A stretch of 64,000 bases of DNA, from NCBI RefSeq assembly GCF_024436035.1, contig NZ_JANFNG010000025.1, positions 1-64,000 of the forward strand, given 5' to 3'. Below are positions 16,674 through 25,941 of the stretch, piece by piece. The notes under the pieces were generated by a model. It worked only from the letters and a program-made list of their open reading frames with translations. It made no database searches and was not told the origin of the DNA. The number at the start of each line of letters is the position of its first letter. Within the stretch, counting starts at the first letter, position 1. The translations under genes and the position numbers were made by a program. Source of the DNA: Streptomyces humicola (lineage in GTDB: Bacteria; Actinomycetota; Actinomycetes; Streptomycetales; Streptomycetaceae).

Positions 16674-19214
16674 ATGGACAGTCTCATGCCGCCCGAACAG
16701 CAGCCCGCGCCGTCGGGACGGATTCCGCTGGCCGTGATCGTCGTGGACGCCGCGGGCCTGGTCTCGCACTGGAGCACCGGGGCGCGCCGCCTGTTCTGTC
16801 TCTCGCGCGAGCAGGCCGTCGGCAGCCCGGCCGTCGACTTACTGCCCGTCAGCAGCCTGCCGGTGAACGACGGCCTCGGCGCTCCCGCTGCGGCGGGCAG
16901 CGCGTACGGCGACGAGGGCGCGGGCCCGGATCTCGACTCTTCCCTGAGCGGGGAGACGTCGTACCCGACCGCGGGCCGAGCCCGTCTCGCCGACGCCGAA
17001 GGGCGCCCGATCGACGTCCTGTGGTGGGCGTACCCGCTTGTCGGGCCGGGTACCGAGCGGCTCCTCGTACTCGCCGCCGATGCGGCACGGCTGCGTCCGC
17101 CCGGGGCAGCCGACGCCGATGGCTCCGACGGCTCCGACGGCGTGATCGAGCGCGTCGCACCCGGTTTCGCACTGCACACCGAGTTCCCGCAGGCTGAGGG
17201 GCTCGCCAAGCGGCTGCCGGAGATCCTGCCCAACATGGGCCCGGCCGGCAGCAGCCGGATCGTCGCGCAGGTGCTCGAACTCGGCTATCCCGTCCTTGAG
17301 ATCAGCAAGCACGACAGGGTGCCGGTGACGCCGGACTGGGGTGTCCCGCGCTACGTGGAGCGCGAGGCCCGGCTGCGGCGGGCGGCGGCCCGTGGATCCG
17401 TACCCGGCCTGCCGCAGCAGCGCGGCACGGCACCGGACCCGGAACGGGATCCGGACGACGGGCCCGATCTCGAATACGCCGCGGTGCGCGAGCGGCTTGA
17501 GTTCCTCAACGAGGTGAGCGGCCGGATCGGCAGCTCGCTGGACCTGACACGGACCATCCGCGAGGTGACGAGCGCCGCGGTGCCGCGCTTCGCCGACTTC
17601 GCCGGGACGCATCTGCGCGCCCAGGTGCTCGCAGGTGAGGGTTTCCCCGACGGCCCGCCGGACGTCACCACCGTCTGGCACCGGGTGTGGGTGGAGCACA
17701 ACGACGAGCCAGGGCGCTGGGACGACACGGTGCCGGTGGGGGAGGCCATCGCCTTTCCCGATCACACCCCGTTCTTCCAGTGCATGGTCACCGGTGAGCC
17801 GGTGCTCATCCCGCGGGTGAGCGAGGAGTTGGGCGACCGCATCTCGGCGCAGTTCGAGAAGCGGGATCTGCGCCCGCTGATCAACGGGCGGTCGATCCTC
17901 ATCGTCCCGTTGAAGGCCCGCAACGTGGTGCTCGGCTTCATGGTGCTGCTGCGCCGCGCCGAACGGGAGCCGTTCAACGACATGGACCGCACCACGGGCG
18001 CAGAGATGGCGGCACGCGCCGGTCTCGTGCTGGACAACGCGCGGATGTACACGTTCCAGGAGAACGTCGCCGAGACGCTCCAGGACAGCATGCTGCCGCA
18101 CATCACCCCGCGGATGGCGGGGTGCGACGTGGCCACCCGTTACCTGCCGGGCATGCGCCTCGGACGCGTGGGCGGCGACTGGTTCGACACGATCAAACTG
18201 CCGGGATCGCGGGTGGCGCTCGTGGTCGGCGACGTGATGGGGCACGGGCTCAACTCGGCGGCGATGATGGGCCAGTTGCGCACCGCCGTGCAGACGATGG
18301 CCGCGCTCGATCTGCCGCCTGCACAGCTGTTGCGCAATCTCGACGACCTGGCGCAGCGCCTCGGCGAGCAGTACCTGGCCACGTGCCTGTACGTGGTCTA
18401 CGACCCGGTGGAGTCGGAGCTGCTGATCTCCAACGCGGGCCATATCCCGCCGGTTCTGGTGCGCGCGGCCGACGGACGCAGTGAGCTGCTCGGCGTGCCG
18501 ACCGGTGCGCCGATAGGGGTCGGCGGGGTGCCGTTCGAGACGGTTTCGGTGCCTGTCGCCTCCGGGGACCGCCTGGTGCTGTGCACGGACGGCCTGGTCG
18601 AGGTGCGCGGGCAGGACATCGGCGCCGGGCTGGCCGCGCTGTGCGAGAGCGCTGCGCATCCGGCGGCCTCGATGGACGACGCGTGCGACACGATCATCCG
18701 GGCGCTCGGCAGGCAGGGCGAGCGCAAGGACGACGTCGCCCTGCTCATGGCCCGGCTGCGCGGCATCGAGCGCGAGCACGTGGCCGAGTGGCGCCTTGGC
18801 CGCGACCCGGGCGAGGTGGGCCGGGCGCGGGCGATGGCGCGCAAGACGCTCATCGCGTGGGGGCTCGTGGACGCGGTCGACGTAGCGGAGCTGCTGGTGA
18901 GCGAGGTCGTCACCAACGCTATCCGGTACGGCGGCGGCGGTGGTGACGGGCACCGCGGTGAGGGGCACGGCGGCAGCGTCGGGCTGCGGCTGGTGTGGGC
19001 CGACGCGTTGCTGTGTGAGGTCAGCGATGACGACCCGTCTGTTCCCGTGCTGATGAGCGCCGGGCCCGACGACGAGGGCGGGCGCGGCATGCGTGTGGTG
19101 AGCAGGCTCGCCACGGAGTGGGGCACGAGCCGTACGGCGCAAGGCAAGACGGTCTGGTTCGAACAGACCCTTGCGGGCCCTGCACGGGGCTGGCGGGGAC
19201 GGCCGGCGGTCTGA
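16674..19214 (+). CDS. PAS/GAF/PP2C (SpoIIE) phosphatase fused to RsbW-like ATPase
   Basis: This 846-residue signalling protein has a PAS-like region (about 20-115), a GAF domain (about 270-455) and an RsbU/SpoIIE-type PP2C domain (about 468-695). The PP2C metal motifs are GGDWFD and VGDVMGHG. It ends in an RsbW-type HATPase domain (about 702-835) with ELLVSEVVTNAIRYGG and GGRGMRV. It therefore combines phosphatase and anti-sigma-factor kinase modules of the partner-switching type. ATG 16674 follows GGGGAAGGAG. Codon 56 (16839-16841) is TTA, read in Streptomyces by the bldA tRNA, so translation may be limited to late growth. Its sigma or antagonist partner is not in the window. Confidence 0.9.
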   Translation: MDSLMPPEQQPAPSGRIPLAVIVVDAAGLVSHWSTGARRLFCLSREQAVGSPAVDLLPVSSLPVNDGLGAPAAAGSAYGDEGAGPDLDSSLSGETSYPTAGRARLADAEGRPIDVLWWAYPLVGPGTERLLVLAADAARLRPPGAADADGSDGSDGVIERVAPGFALHTEFPQAEGLAKRLPEILPNMGPAGSSRIVAQVLELGYPVLEISKHDRVPVTPDWGVPRYVEREARLRRAAARGSVPGLPQQRGTAPDPERDPDDGPDLEYAAVRERLEFLNEVSGRIGSSLDLTRTIREVTSAAVPRFADFAGTHLRAQVLAGEGFPDGPPDVTTVWHRVWVEHNDEPGRWDDTVPVGEAIAFPDHTPFFQCMVTGEPVLIPRVSEELGDRISAQFEKRDLRPLINGRSILIVPLKARNVVLGFMVLLRRAEREPFNDMDRTTGAEMAARAGLVLDNARMYTFQENVAETLQDSMLPHITPRMAGCDVATRYLPGMRLGRVGGDWFDTIKLPGSRVALVVGDVMGHGLNSAAMMGQLRTAVQTMAALDLPPAQLLRNLDDLAQRLGEQYLATCLYVVYDPVESELLISNAGHIPPVLVRAADGRSELLGVPTGAPIGVGGVPFETVSVPVASGDRLVLCTDGLVEVRGQDIGAGLAALCESAAHPAASMDDACDTIIRALGRQGERKDDVALLMARLRGIEREHVAEWRLGRDPGEVGRARAMARKTLIAWGLVDAVDVAELLVSEVVTNAIRYGGGGGDGHRGEGHGGSVGLRLVWADALLCEVSDDDPSVPVLMSAGPDDEGGRGMRVVSRLATEWGTSRTAQGKTVWFEQTLAGPARGWRGRPAV

Positions 19215-19258
19215 TTGATTGTTGGACCGTTGCATCGTCGGGCTCCTCGGGAGGCACA

Positions 19259-19981
19259 ATGAACGCAGCCGGCAGCTACCAGCAGGCGTGGGAGGGTTTT
19301 TGGGCGGCGGCGCCCAAGGAAGCCGGAGCCGTGATCTGGGACACGGCCGCCGCGGATGCCTCTGCCGCCCATCTGCCGCTGTTCGAGCCCCATTTCGATG
19401 CCTCGCTGCCGGTGGTGGACGTGGGGTGCGGCAACGGAACCCAGACCCGCTATCTCGCCGAGGTGTACGACAGGGCCATCGGCGTGGACCTGGCGCGCGG
19501 CGCGGTCGAGCGTGCGCGAGCGGCCGACACGGCGGGCGCCGCCGAGTACCGGGGGCTCGACGCAGCGGACGAGGATGCGGTGCGGCGTCTGCACGACGAG
19601 ACCGGTGACGTCAATGTCTACATGCGCGCCATCCTCCATCAGTGTGAGGCGACGGACCGGCCGAAGGTCGTCGCGGGACTGGCCTTGCTCATCGGCGACC
19701 GCGGCCGCATCTTCGACATCGAGCTCGCCACGGCGGCGAAGCAGGTGCTCGCCGCGGCCGCCCAGGGCCCGGACGGCCCGCCGCCCAAGCTGCGCCCGGT
19801 GCTCGAGCACGGGCTCACCCCGGCGGAGATGCCGGACGGCTCCGTCGCCGAGTTGTACCGCTCGGCGGGGCTCGACGTGCTCGCCCACGGCGAACTGCCG
19901 CTAGTGATGACCGAGCACCGCTCCGACGGCTCCCGCATCGACCTGCCCGCGCACTGGGTGGTGGCCGGCCGCAAGGGCTGA
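19259..19981 (+). CDS. Class I SAM-dependent methyltransferase
   Basis: This 240-residue protein has the Rossmann SAM site VVDVGCGNGTQTR (motif I), the acidic GVDLARG after strand 2, and a GLDAADEDAV segment. The substrate is not recognisable. It lies 44 bases after one PP2C regulator and 254 bases before another, in the same direction. ATG 19259 follows GGGAGG. Confidence 0.85.
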   Translation: MNAAGSYQQAWEGFWAAAPKEAGAVIWDTAAADASAAHLPLFEPHFDASLPVVDVGCGNGTQTRYLAEVYDRAIGVDLARGAVERARAADTAGAAEYRGLDAADEDAVRRLHDETGDVNVYMRAILHQCEATDRPKVVAGLALLIGDRGRIFDIELATAAKQVLAAAAQGPDGPPPKLRPVLEHGLTPAEMPDGSVAELYRSAGLDVLAHGELPLVMTEHRSDGSRIDLPAHWVVAGRKG

Positions 19982-20055
19982 CGGAACGGAACGGACCCGA
20001 CCGGACCCGACTCGACCGGACCGGACCGGACGGGCCTGACCGGGCCGGGCCGGTC
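19981..20055. repeat. Degenerate ACCGG simple repeat
   Basis: Just after the methyltransferase stop the sequence becomes a run of imperfect 5-base units related to GACCG/ACCGG, about 75 bases long. It can fold weakly in many registers. The rest of the gap to 20235 shows no gene. Confidence 0.6.
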
Positions 20056-20235
20056 GCGGCCGGGCGCCCGGAGGAGGACCATCGGAACCACGGGCACGAG
20101 GTGATGAAACCGGAGCGTCACAAGCGCATCCGGATTGTGTGATGATGAAACGTCAGCGAAGCCGGTCCCTTCTGCCGCGAGACCCGCGGTCGGACCCCAC
20201 AACGTCGACTCTCTGCGACTGGGGCACTGCGGAAA

Positions 20236-22632
20236 GTGACGGAGCTGTACTTGATGTTCGCCGGGGTGGCGCACGTTGCTGTCTACCTGCTGGACAAGCA
20301 GGCCGGTGAGCTGCGACTCGCCGACACGGCCGGGGACAGCCCCGGCGCCGCTTATGGTCTTTCGCCCAGCTACCCCTTGTCGGCCCCGTCGTTGGTCGCC
20401 GATGCCTTCCGTGAGGGCCGGCCCCTGTGGCTGACGCCGGCCGAGGTCGCGGTGCCGGCCGGTGCCGGCGTCGCGCTGGGCGCCCTGCCGCTGGGGGAGG
20501 ACGGTGGACGGCTGGGGTGCCTGGTCGTCGCCGACCGTCCGGGAGACGGCCTCGACGCCGAGCGACGCATCTTCCTGGAGCTGTACGCCGACCAGGTGGC
20601 GGCCCGGCTCGAAGCCGGCTGCCTGTGCGGCGCCGCCGACATCGTCGGCCGCAAGGAGCCGGGGCATGTGCATGTCCTGGCGCTGGACGGCATCCACGTC
20701 GGTTCGTTCACTCTGGTGCTGGGCACCGGGCGGGTCGACGCGGACGCGTCGCTGCTGGAGCTGATCGGCTTCTCACCGGAGGAGTTCGACGGACGCCTGG
20801 AGACGCTGCTTGCGTGCACTCTCCCGGAGGACCTGCCCGCGCTGATGTCCGTGGTCGAGCCGGGCCACATGACGCACGACGGCCGGGATCTGGAGTTCCG
20901 CGTCCGCAGGCCCACCGGTGAGTTGCGCTGGCTGCGGCTGCGCTGCCGGGTGCTCGCCGATGCCGCGGGCAGGCCGGAGCGGGTGCTGGGCGTGGTGGCC
21001 GAGGCATCGCACCTGCGCCCCAGCACCGACGATGTCTCCCGGCTGCAGCAACTGGCCGCCGCCCTGGCGACCGCGATGACCGTCCGGGACGTCAGCCGGA
21101 CCGTGGTGGCCACGTTGCGGGAGCCCCTGGCGGCCGACCGGATGGCGCTCGCCGAGCTCCACGCCGGACGGCTGACCGTCACCGCCCTCGATCCGCCTCA
21201 ACCCGGGGCGTGGCCGGAGATCTGGCGTCGCGAATGGCGCTCCGAGTGGCCCGATGCGGCCGCCCGCGACCTGCCCACGCTCCGGGCGGCCCTGCGCCTC
21301 GGCCGCGTGCAGCTGTGGGCCACCAGCACTGACCTTGAGCCCGGCCTCGCCGGGGTCGGACGGGGCGGCCTCGCCGTACTGCCGCTTCCGGCTGACGGCC
21401 GGGTGGTCGGCGCATGCCTGATCGGCTGGGACGAGCCCCACGGGTTCGCCCCGGAGGAGCGCTCCCTGCTGACGGCGATCGCGGGCGTGGTGGGGCAGGC
21501 CCTGGTACGGGCTCGCGCCCTGGACGCCGAGCACGAGCTCGCCGCGATGCTCCAGCGCAGCCTGCTGCCGCGCACGCTTCCGTCGCTGCCCGGCTGTGTG
21601 GCGGTCGCCCGCTATCTGCCGGCGACGGCCGGGCTCGAAGTGGGCGGCGACTGGTACGACGTGATCCCGCTCTCCGACAGATATGTGGCGCTGGTCATCG
21701 GGGACGTGCAGGGGCACAGCCCCGAGGCCGCGACGATCATGGGTCAGATCCGCACGGCGATCCGCGCCTACGCGGTGGAGGGCCATCCGCCGGATGTCGT
21801 GGTCTCCCACGCCAACCGGCTGCTCGTCGGCATGGAGACCGACGCCTTCGTCACCTGCTGCTACGTGGCCCTGGACATGGAGGAGGGCGAGGCCTGGGTC
21901 GTCCGGGCGGGGCACCTTCCGCCGTTGCTGCGCGCCCCGGACGGCGCCACCCAGGAGGTCGTCGCCGAGGGCGGGCCTCCGCTGGGTGTGCTCGCCGACG
22001 CCGAGTTCCCCATGACGATGGCTGGTCTCTCCCCGGGCGCGACCCTCGCGCTGATGACCGACGGGCTCGTCGAGTCCTCCAGCCTGCGTCTGGAGGACGG
22101 GCTGCAGCGGGTGTGCGAGGTGCTTGCGGCCACCGATCCCGCCGACGCCGACCGCATGGCCGACGAGGTGATCGGCGTGGCCGATCGCCGGGATGACGAC
22201 ATCGCGCTACTGCTCCTGCGGTACGACGGGACGGCCGTGCGACCGCTGCGCGCCGGCTGGGCGGTGTGGAGGCTTCCCGACGCCGTCATGCACGCTCGCC
22301 GGTTCACCGCCCGCGTGATGCGCTCGTGGAACGTCACGCAGGAAGCGGACGCGGTGCTGCTGGTCGTCTCCGAGTTGGTCACCAACGCGATGGTGCACAC
22401 CCGGGGCGAGGTGCGGCTCGATCTGACCCTGGCCGGGGACCGCCTGCGGGTCGCCGTGAGCGATTCGTCGCCGCGCGCACCGGTGCGGCAGACGAGTGTC
22501 GACTGGGAGGCGACCGGTGGCCGGGGGCTGCTGCTCGTGGAAGCGGTGTCGGAGTCCTGGGGCTCGGTGCCGCTCAGCGGCGGCAAGCAGGTGTGGGGCG
22601 AGATCGCTCTCCCCTCGCGCGCCATGACCTGA
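20236..22632 (+). CDS. GAF/PAS/GAF/PP2C phosphatase with C-terminal RsbW-like ATPase
   Basis: This 798-residue regulator has a partial or atypical GAF (1-130), PAS/PAC (about 150-260), a second GAF (about 269-430), a PP2C/SpoIIE domain (about 438-665) and an HATPase domain (about 672-795). PP2C metal motifs are GGDWYD and IGDVQGHS. The ATPase is marked by LVVSELVTNAMVHT and GGRGLLLVE. Architecture parallels the regulator at 16674-19214, but the sensory half differs. GTG 20236 begins inside what would be the first GAF strand. There is no clear ribosome site, so the true start is uncertain. Confidence 0.86.
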   Translation: MTELYLMFAGVAHVAVYLLDKQAGELRLADTAGDSPGAAYGLSPSYPLSAPSLVADAFREGRPLWLTPAEVAVPAGAGVALGALPLGEDGGRLGCLVVADRPGDGLDAERRIFLELYADQVAARLEAGCLCGAADIVGRKEPGHVHVLALDGIHVGSFTLVLGTGRVDADASLLELIGFSPEEFDGRLETLLACTLPEDLPALMSVVEPGHMTHDGRDLEFRVRRPTGELRWLRLRCRVLADAAGRPERVLGVVAEASHLRPSTDDVSRLQQLAAALATAMTVRDVSRTVVATLREPLAADRMALAELHAGRLTVTALDPPQPGAWPEIWRREWRSEWPDAAARDLPTLRAALRLGRVQLWATSTDLEPGLAGVGRGGLAVLPLPADGRVVGACLIGWDEPHGFAPEERSLLTAIAGVVGQALVRARALDAEHELAAMLQRSLLPRTLPSLPGCVAVARYLPATAGLEVGGDWYDVIPLSDRYVALVIGDVQGHSPEAATIMGQIRTAIRAYAVEGHPPDVVVSHANRLLVGMETDAFVTCCYVALDMEEGEAWVVRAGHLPPLLRAPDGATQEVVAEGGPPLGVLADAEFPMTMAGLSPGATLALMTDGLVESSSLRLEDGLQRVCEVLAATDPADADRMADEVIGVADRRDDDIALLLLRYDGTAVRPLRAGWAVWRLPDAVMHARRFTARVMRSWNVTQEADAVLLVVSELVTNAMVHTRGEVRLDLTLAGDRLRVAVSDSSPRAPVRQTSVDWEATGGRGLLLVEAVSESWGSVPLSGGKQVWGEIALPSRAMT

Positions 22633-22633
22633 C

Positions 22634-22649
22634 GTATCTTCCTAGATAC
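22634..22649. promoter_or_regulatory. Palindrome upstream of sugar-transport genes
   Basis: GTATCT-TCCT-AGATAC is a perfect inverted repeat with 6-base arms, 64 bases upstream of the substrate-binding protein gene in an A/T-richer stretch. It could be an operator for the ABC transporter run. No regulator gene is adjacent. Confidence 0.35.
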
Positions 22650-22712
22650 CTGCCTCATCATGTATGGCGACTATTGTCAACTTATGGGCAAAATGTTGGG
22701 ATCTGTGCTGGG

Positions 22713-23828
22713 ATGAACAGCCATCCGGTTCGTGCCGCCGTTGCCGCCACCGCGCTGACGGCAGTGTCGATGGCCGGCGGCCTCGCCGCCTGCGGCACCG
22801 GCCATGGCACGGCCGGTGCGAGCGCCTCCGCTGCCGGCCGCGGCGGCTTCGCGATCGGCCTGCTGCTTCCCGACACCCACACCGCCCGCTGGGCGCGCTC
22901 CGACAAGCCGCTGATCGAACGGAAGATCAGGCAACTGTGCGGCGACTGCTCGGTCGACTACGCCAACGCCTCGGCGGATGTGGCCACTCAGCAACAGCAG
23001 ATGGACTCCATGATCGCCAACGGGGTAAGGGTCGTGATCCTCGACCCCGTCGACTACGAGGCGCTCCGCTCCTCGGTCGTCAAGGCGCATGACGCGCACG
23101 TCCCCGTCGTCTCCTACGACCGCCTCGCCGAGGGCCCGATCTCGGCCTACTCCAGCTACGACTCCGTGCAGATCGGCAGGATCCAGGGCCAGGCACTTCT
23201 GACGGCGCTGAGCCACAAGGGGCACGACGCTCAGATCGTCATGGTCAACGGCGATCCCACCGACCCGAACACGCTGGCGCTGCAGAAGGGCGCTCTGTCG
23301 GTGCTCAAGGGCAAGGTGAGGATCGGCAGGTCGTACTACGCCACCGGATGGATCCCGCAGAACGCCTTCAGCGAGATGTCCGCCGCCATCGCCGAACTGG
23401 GCCCGGGCGGGATCGACGGCGTCTACTCGGCCAACGACGGCCTCGCGTCCGGCATCGTCGCCGCGTTCAGGGCGCAGGGCGTCCAGGCCGTGCCCCCCGT
23501 CACCGGCCAGGACGCCGATCTCGCGGCCGTGCAGCGGATCGTCGCGGGGCGGCAGTACGTCACCGTCTACAAGTCCTTCACCGCCGAGGCCGATGCCGCA
23601 GCCGAAATGGCAGTCGCCCTGGGCCGCGGCGAGAGCATCGGCGCCATCGCCAAGGACACGGTCAGCAACGACACCAGCAAACAGATCCCGGCCGTGCTGG
23701 GCGCCCTCGTGCCCGTCACCGTCGGCACGATCAAACAAACCCTCGTCAAGAGCGGCGTGTACACGATCGGCCAGATCTGTACCCCGCAGTTCCAGCCCGC
23801 CTGCCGGAAGGCCGGACTCATCGGCTAG
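22713..23828 (+). CDS. Sugar ABC transporter substrate-binding lipoprotein (XylF/RbsB type)
   Basis: This 371-residue lipoprotein has an N-terminal signal peptide with lipobox LAAC near residue 26. It then has a periplasmic-binding fold of the D-xylose/ribose group: IGLLLPDTHTARW, MDSMIANGVRVVILDPVDY and GVYSANDGLASG. ATG 22713 gives a proper signal peptide. The ATPase and permease follow closely, so this is the recognition component of a CUT2-type importer. The exact sugar is not determined. Confidence 0.9.
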   Translation: MNSHPVRAAVAATALTAVSMAGGLAACGTGHGTAGASASAAGRGGFAIGLLLPDTHTARWARSDKPLIERKIRQLCGDCSVDYANASADVATQQQQMDSMIANGVRVVILDPVDYEALRSSVVKAHDAHVPVVSYDRLAEGPISAYSSYDSVQIGRIQGQALLTALSHKGHDAQIVMVNGDPTDPNTLALQKGALSVLKGKVRIGRSYYATGWIPQNAFSEMSAAIAELGPGGIDGVYSANDGLASGIVAAFRAQGVQAVPPVTGQDADLAAVQRIVAGRQYVTVYKSFTAEADAAAEMAVALGRGESIGAIAKDTVSNDTSKQIPAVLGALVPVTVGTIKQTLVKSGVYTIGQICTPQFQPACRKAGLIG

Positions 23829-23856
23829 CGCCGGCCAGGCGAAGGAGATGGTTCAT

Positions 23857-24636
23857 GTGTCGACACCACCAGTGCTGGCGCTGCGCGGGATCTCCAGGAG
23901 ATTCGGCGCCGTCCAGGCGCTCAGGGACGTCGAGTTGGAGATCCACGCCGGTGAAGTCGTCGCGCTGGTCGGCGACAACGGCGCCGGCAAATCCACCCTC
24001 GTCAAGGTGATCACAGGCGTGGCCCCCGCCGACGAGGGCGCCATCGAGTGGGAAGGGCGGCCGGTGCGCATCAGCCGCCCGCATGAGGCCCGGGCCCTCG
24101 GCATCGCCTGCGTCTACCAGGACCTCGCGCTGTGCGAGAGCCTCGACGTGGTCGGCAACATCTTTCTCGGCCACGAGATCTGCCGGGCCGGAGTCCTCGA
24201 CGAGGTGTCCATGGAGCGCCGCGCCCGGGAATTGGACCTGCTCGACACCCTGTCCACCGGCATCGCCAACGTGCGCGTTCCCGTCACCGCCCTGTCCGCA
24301 GGCCAGCGCCAGACGGTCGCCATCTGCCGCGCGCTGCTCAGCCGCCCGAAGCTCCTCATCCTCGACGAGCCCACGGCGGCCTTGGGCGTGTCGCAGACCG
24401 CGCGGTTCCTCGATCTCATCGAACACCTCAGGGAGCGCGGCATCGGCGTGCTCCTCATCAGCCACAACCTCGGCGACGTCAAGGCCGTCGCGGACGAGGT
24501 GGCAGTGCTGCGCCTCGGGCGCAACAACGGCTTCTTCGATGTGCTGACCACCCCCCAGGAACAGATCATCTCCTCCATGACCGGCGCCACGGACAACGCC
24601 GTGACGCACCGCAAGGCGTGGGAGGCGGTGCGGTGA
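23857..24636 (+). CDS. Sugar ABC transporter ATP-binding protein, single domain
   Basis: This protein of about 259 residues has Walker A GDNGAGKST, signature LSAGQRQTVAICRALL, Walker B LLILDEPTAAL and the switch His in LLISHNL. GTG 23857 is preferred because AAGGAG at 23842-23847 is nine bases upstream. ATG 23848 abuts that site and is too close. Most CUT2 ATPases carry two fused ABC domains, but this one has a single domain, like FrcA. A homodimer is expected. The gene overlaps the permease by four bases (GTGA). Confidence 0.9.
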   Translation: MSTPPVLALRGISRRFGAVQALRDVELEIHAGEVVALVGDNGAGKSTLVKVITGVAPADEGAIEWEGRPVRISRPHEARALGIACVYQDLALCESLDVVGNIFLGHEICRAGVLDEVSMERRARELDLLDTLSTGIANVRVPVTALSAGQRQTVAICRALLSRPKLLILDEPTAALGVSQTARFLDLIEHLRERGIGVLLISHNLGDVKAVADEVAVLRLGRNNGFFDVLTTPQEQIISSMTGATDNAVTHRKAWEAVR

Positions 24637-25892
24637 AAGGCACAGACGCATCCGGGGACCCGGCCGGCCCGGTGGCCGCGGCCGAGCGGCGACCGGCGGT
24701 GCGCGAACGAGGGCTGAGGGTCCGCGCCGGTGAGTGCACGCACAAACTCCGCACCGGCGATGTCGGATCCGTCCCGGTCGTCGTCGTCCTGATCATGATC
24801 TGGACCGCCTTCCAGCTCCTCGACCACCACTTCCTCTCGCCTCGCAACCTGTCCAACCTCAGCGTGGACATCGTCGGCACCGGCCTGATCGCGGTCGGCA
24901 TCGTCTTCGTGCTGCTGCTCGGCGAGGTGGACCTGTCGGTGGGTTCGGTCAGCGGGCTCGCGGCAGCCGTGTTCGCCGTGTTGAACGTGAACAACGGAAC
25001 GCCGGAGTGGCTGGCGATCGTCGCCGCCGTGCTCACCGGCACCGTCATCGGCGTCGTCCAAGGTTTCTTCTTCGCCAAGGTCGGGGTGCCGTCGTTCGTC
25101 GTCACCCTCGCCGGGCTGCTCGCCTGGAACGGGCTGATGCTCTACGTCCTGGGCGCCAGCGGCACGATCAACCTGCGGGACACCGGCCTGATCCCCGCAC
25201 TCACCATCGAGTACTTCCACAACCCGGCGGCCACGTACGGGCTCGCGGCGCTCGGCGCGACCGCCTACTTTTTCGCCTCGCACCGCGACGCCCGCCGCCG
25301 GAGGGCGGCCGGGGTGCCGTACCGACCGCTCGGCTCCACCGCCGTACGTACGGCCGGGATCGCGGTGATCGCGTTCGCCGCCGCCTTCGTCCTCAGCCGG
25401 TTCCAGGGACTGCCGCTCGCCCTGCTGCTCTTCCTCGCGTTCGTGGTGTGCCTCGACGTCGTCCTGCGCCGCACTTCCTACGGACGGAAGATCTTCTCCA
25501 TCGGCGGCGGCGTCGAGGCGGCCCGCCGCGCGGGCATCAACGTGGTGTGGATGCGGATCTCGGCCTTTGCGGCGTCCGCGACGCTGGCGGCGATCGGCGG
25601 GCTGTTCCTCGCCTCCCGCGTCGCCTCGGTGGGCCAGACATCGGGATCGAGCAACCTGCTGATCAACGCCATCGCCGCGGCGGTCATCGGCGGCGCGAGC
25701 CTCTTCGGCGGGCGCGGCTCGCCCTGGTCCGCCGTGCTGGGGATCCTCGTCATCCAGTCGATCGCATCGGGCATGGTCCTCATGGGCATTGAGACGGCCG
25801 TGCAGTACATGATCACCGGCGGTGTGCTGCTCGGCGCCGTCGTGCTCGACTCGCTGTCGCGTCAGTCGCAGAAGGCGCACGGCCGGGCGTGA
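24633..25892 (+). CDS. Sugar ABC transporter permease (XylH type)
   Basis: This 419-residue membrane protein of the BPD_transp_2 family has the conserved early block GIVFVLLLGEVDLSVGSVSG. It also has GVPSFVVTLAGLLAWNGLM and the cytoplasmic coupling region FSIGGGVEAARRAGI. The length and the charged loop at about 210-235 resemble XylH. GTG 24633 overlaps the ATPase stop. It completes a three-gene importer. The next gene, dppA-like, starts 49 bases later. Confidence 0.9.
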   Translation: MKGTDASGDPAGPVAAAERRPAVRERGLRVRAGECTHKLRTGDVGSVPVVVVLIMIWTAFQLLDHHFLSPRNLSNLSVDIVGTGLIAVGIVFVLLLGEVDLSVGSVSGLAAAVFAVLNVNNGTPEWLAIVAAVLTGTVIGVVQGFFFAKVGVPSFVVTLAGLLAWNGLMLYVLGASGTINLRDTGLIPALTIEYFHNPAATYGLAALGATAYFFASHRDARRRRAAGVPYRPLGSTAVRTAGIAVIAFAAAFVLSRFQGLPLALLLFLAFVVCLDVVLRRTSYGRKIFSIGGGVEAARRAGINVVWMRISAFAASATLAAIGGLFLASRVASVGQTSGSSNLLINAIAAAVIGGASLFGGRGSPWSAVLGILVIQSIASGMVLMGIETAVQYMITGGVLLGAVVLDSLSRQSQKAHGRA

Positions 25893-25941
25893 TCCGGCGT
25901 GACTCTGCCGCTCGCCGCAGGGCCGTGGGTAGAGTCGGCGC

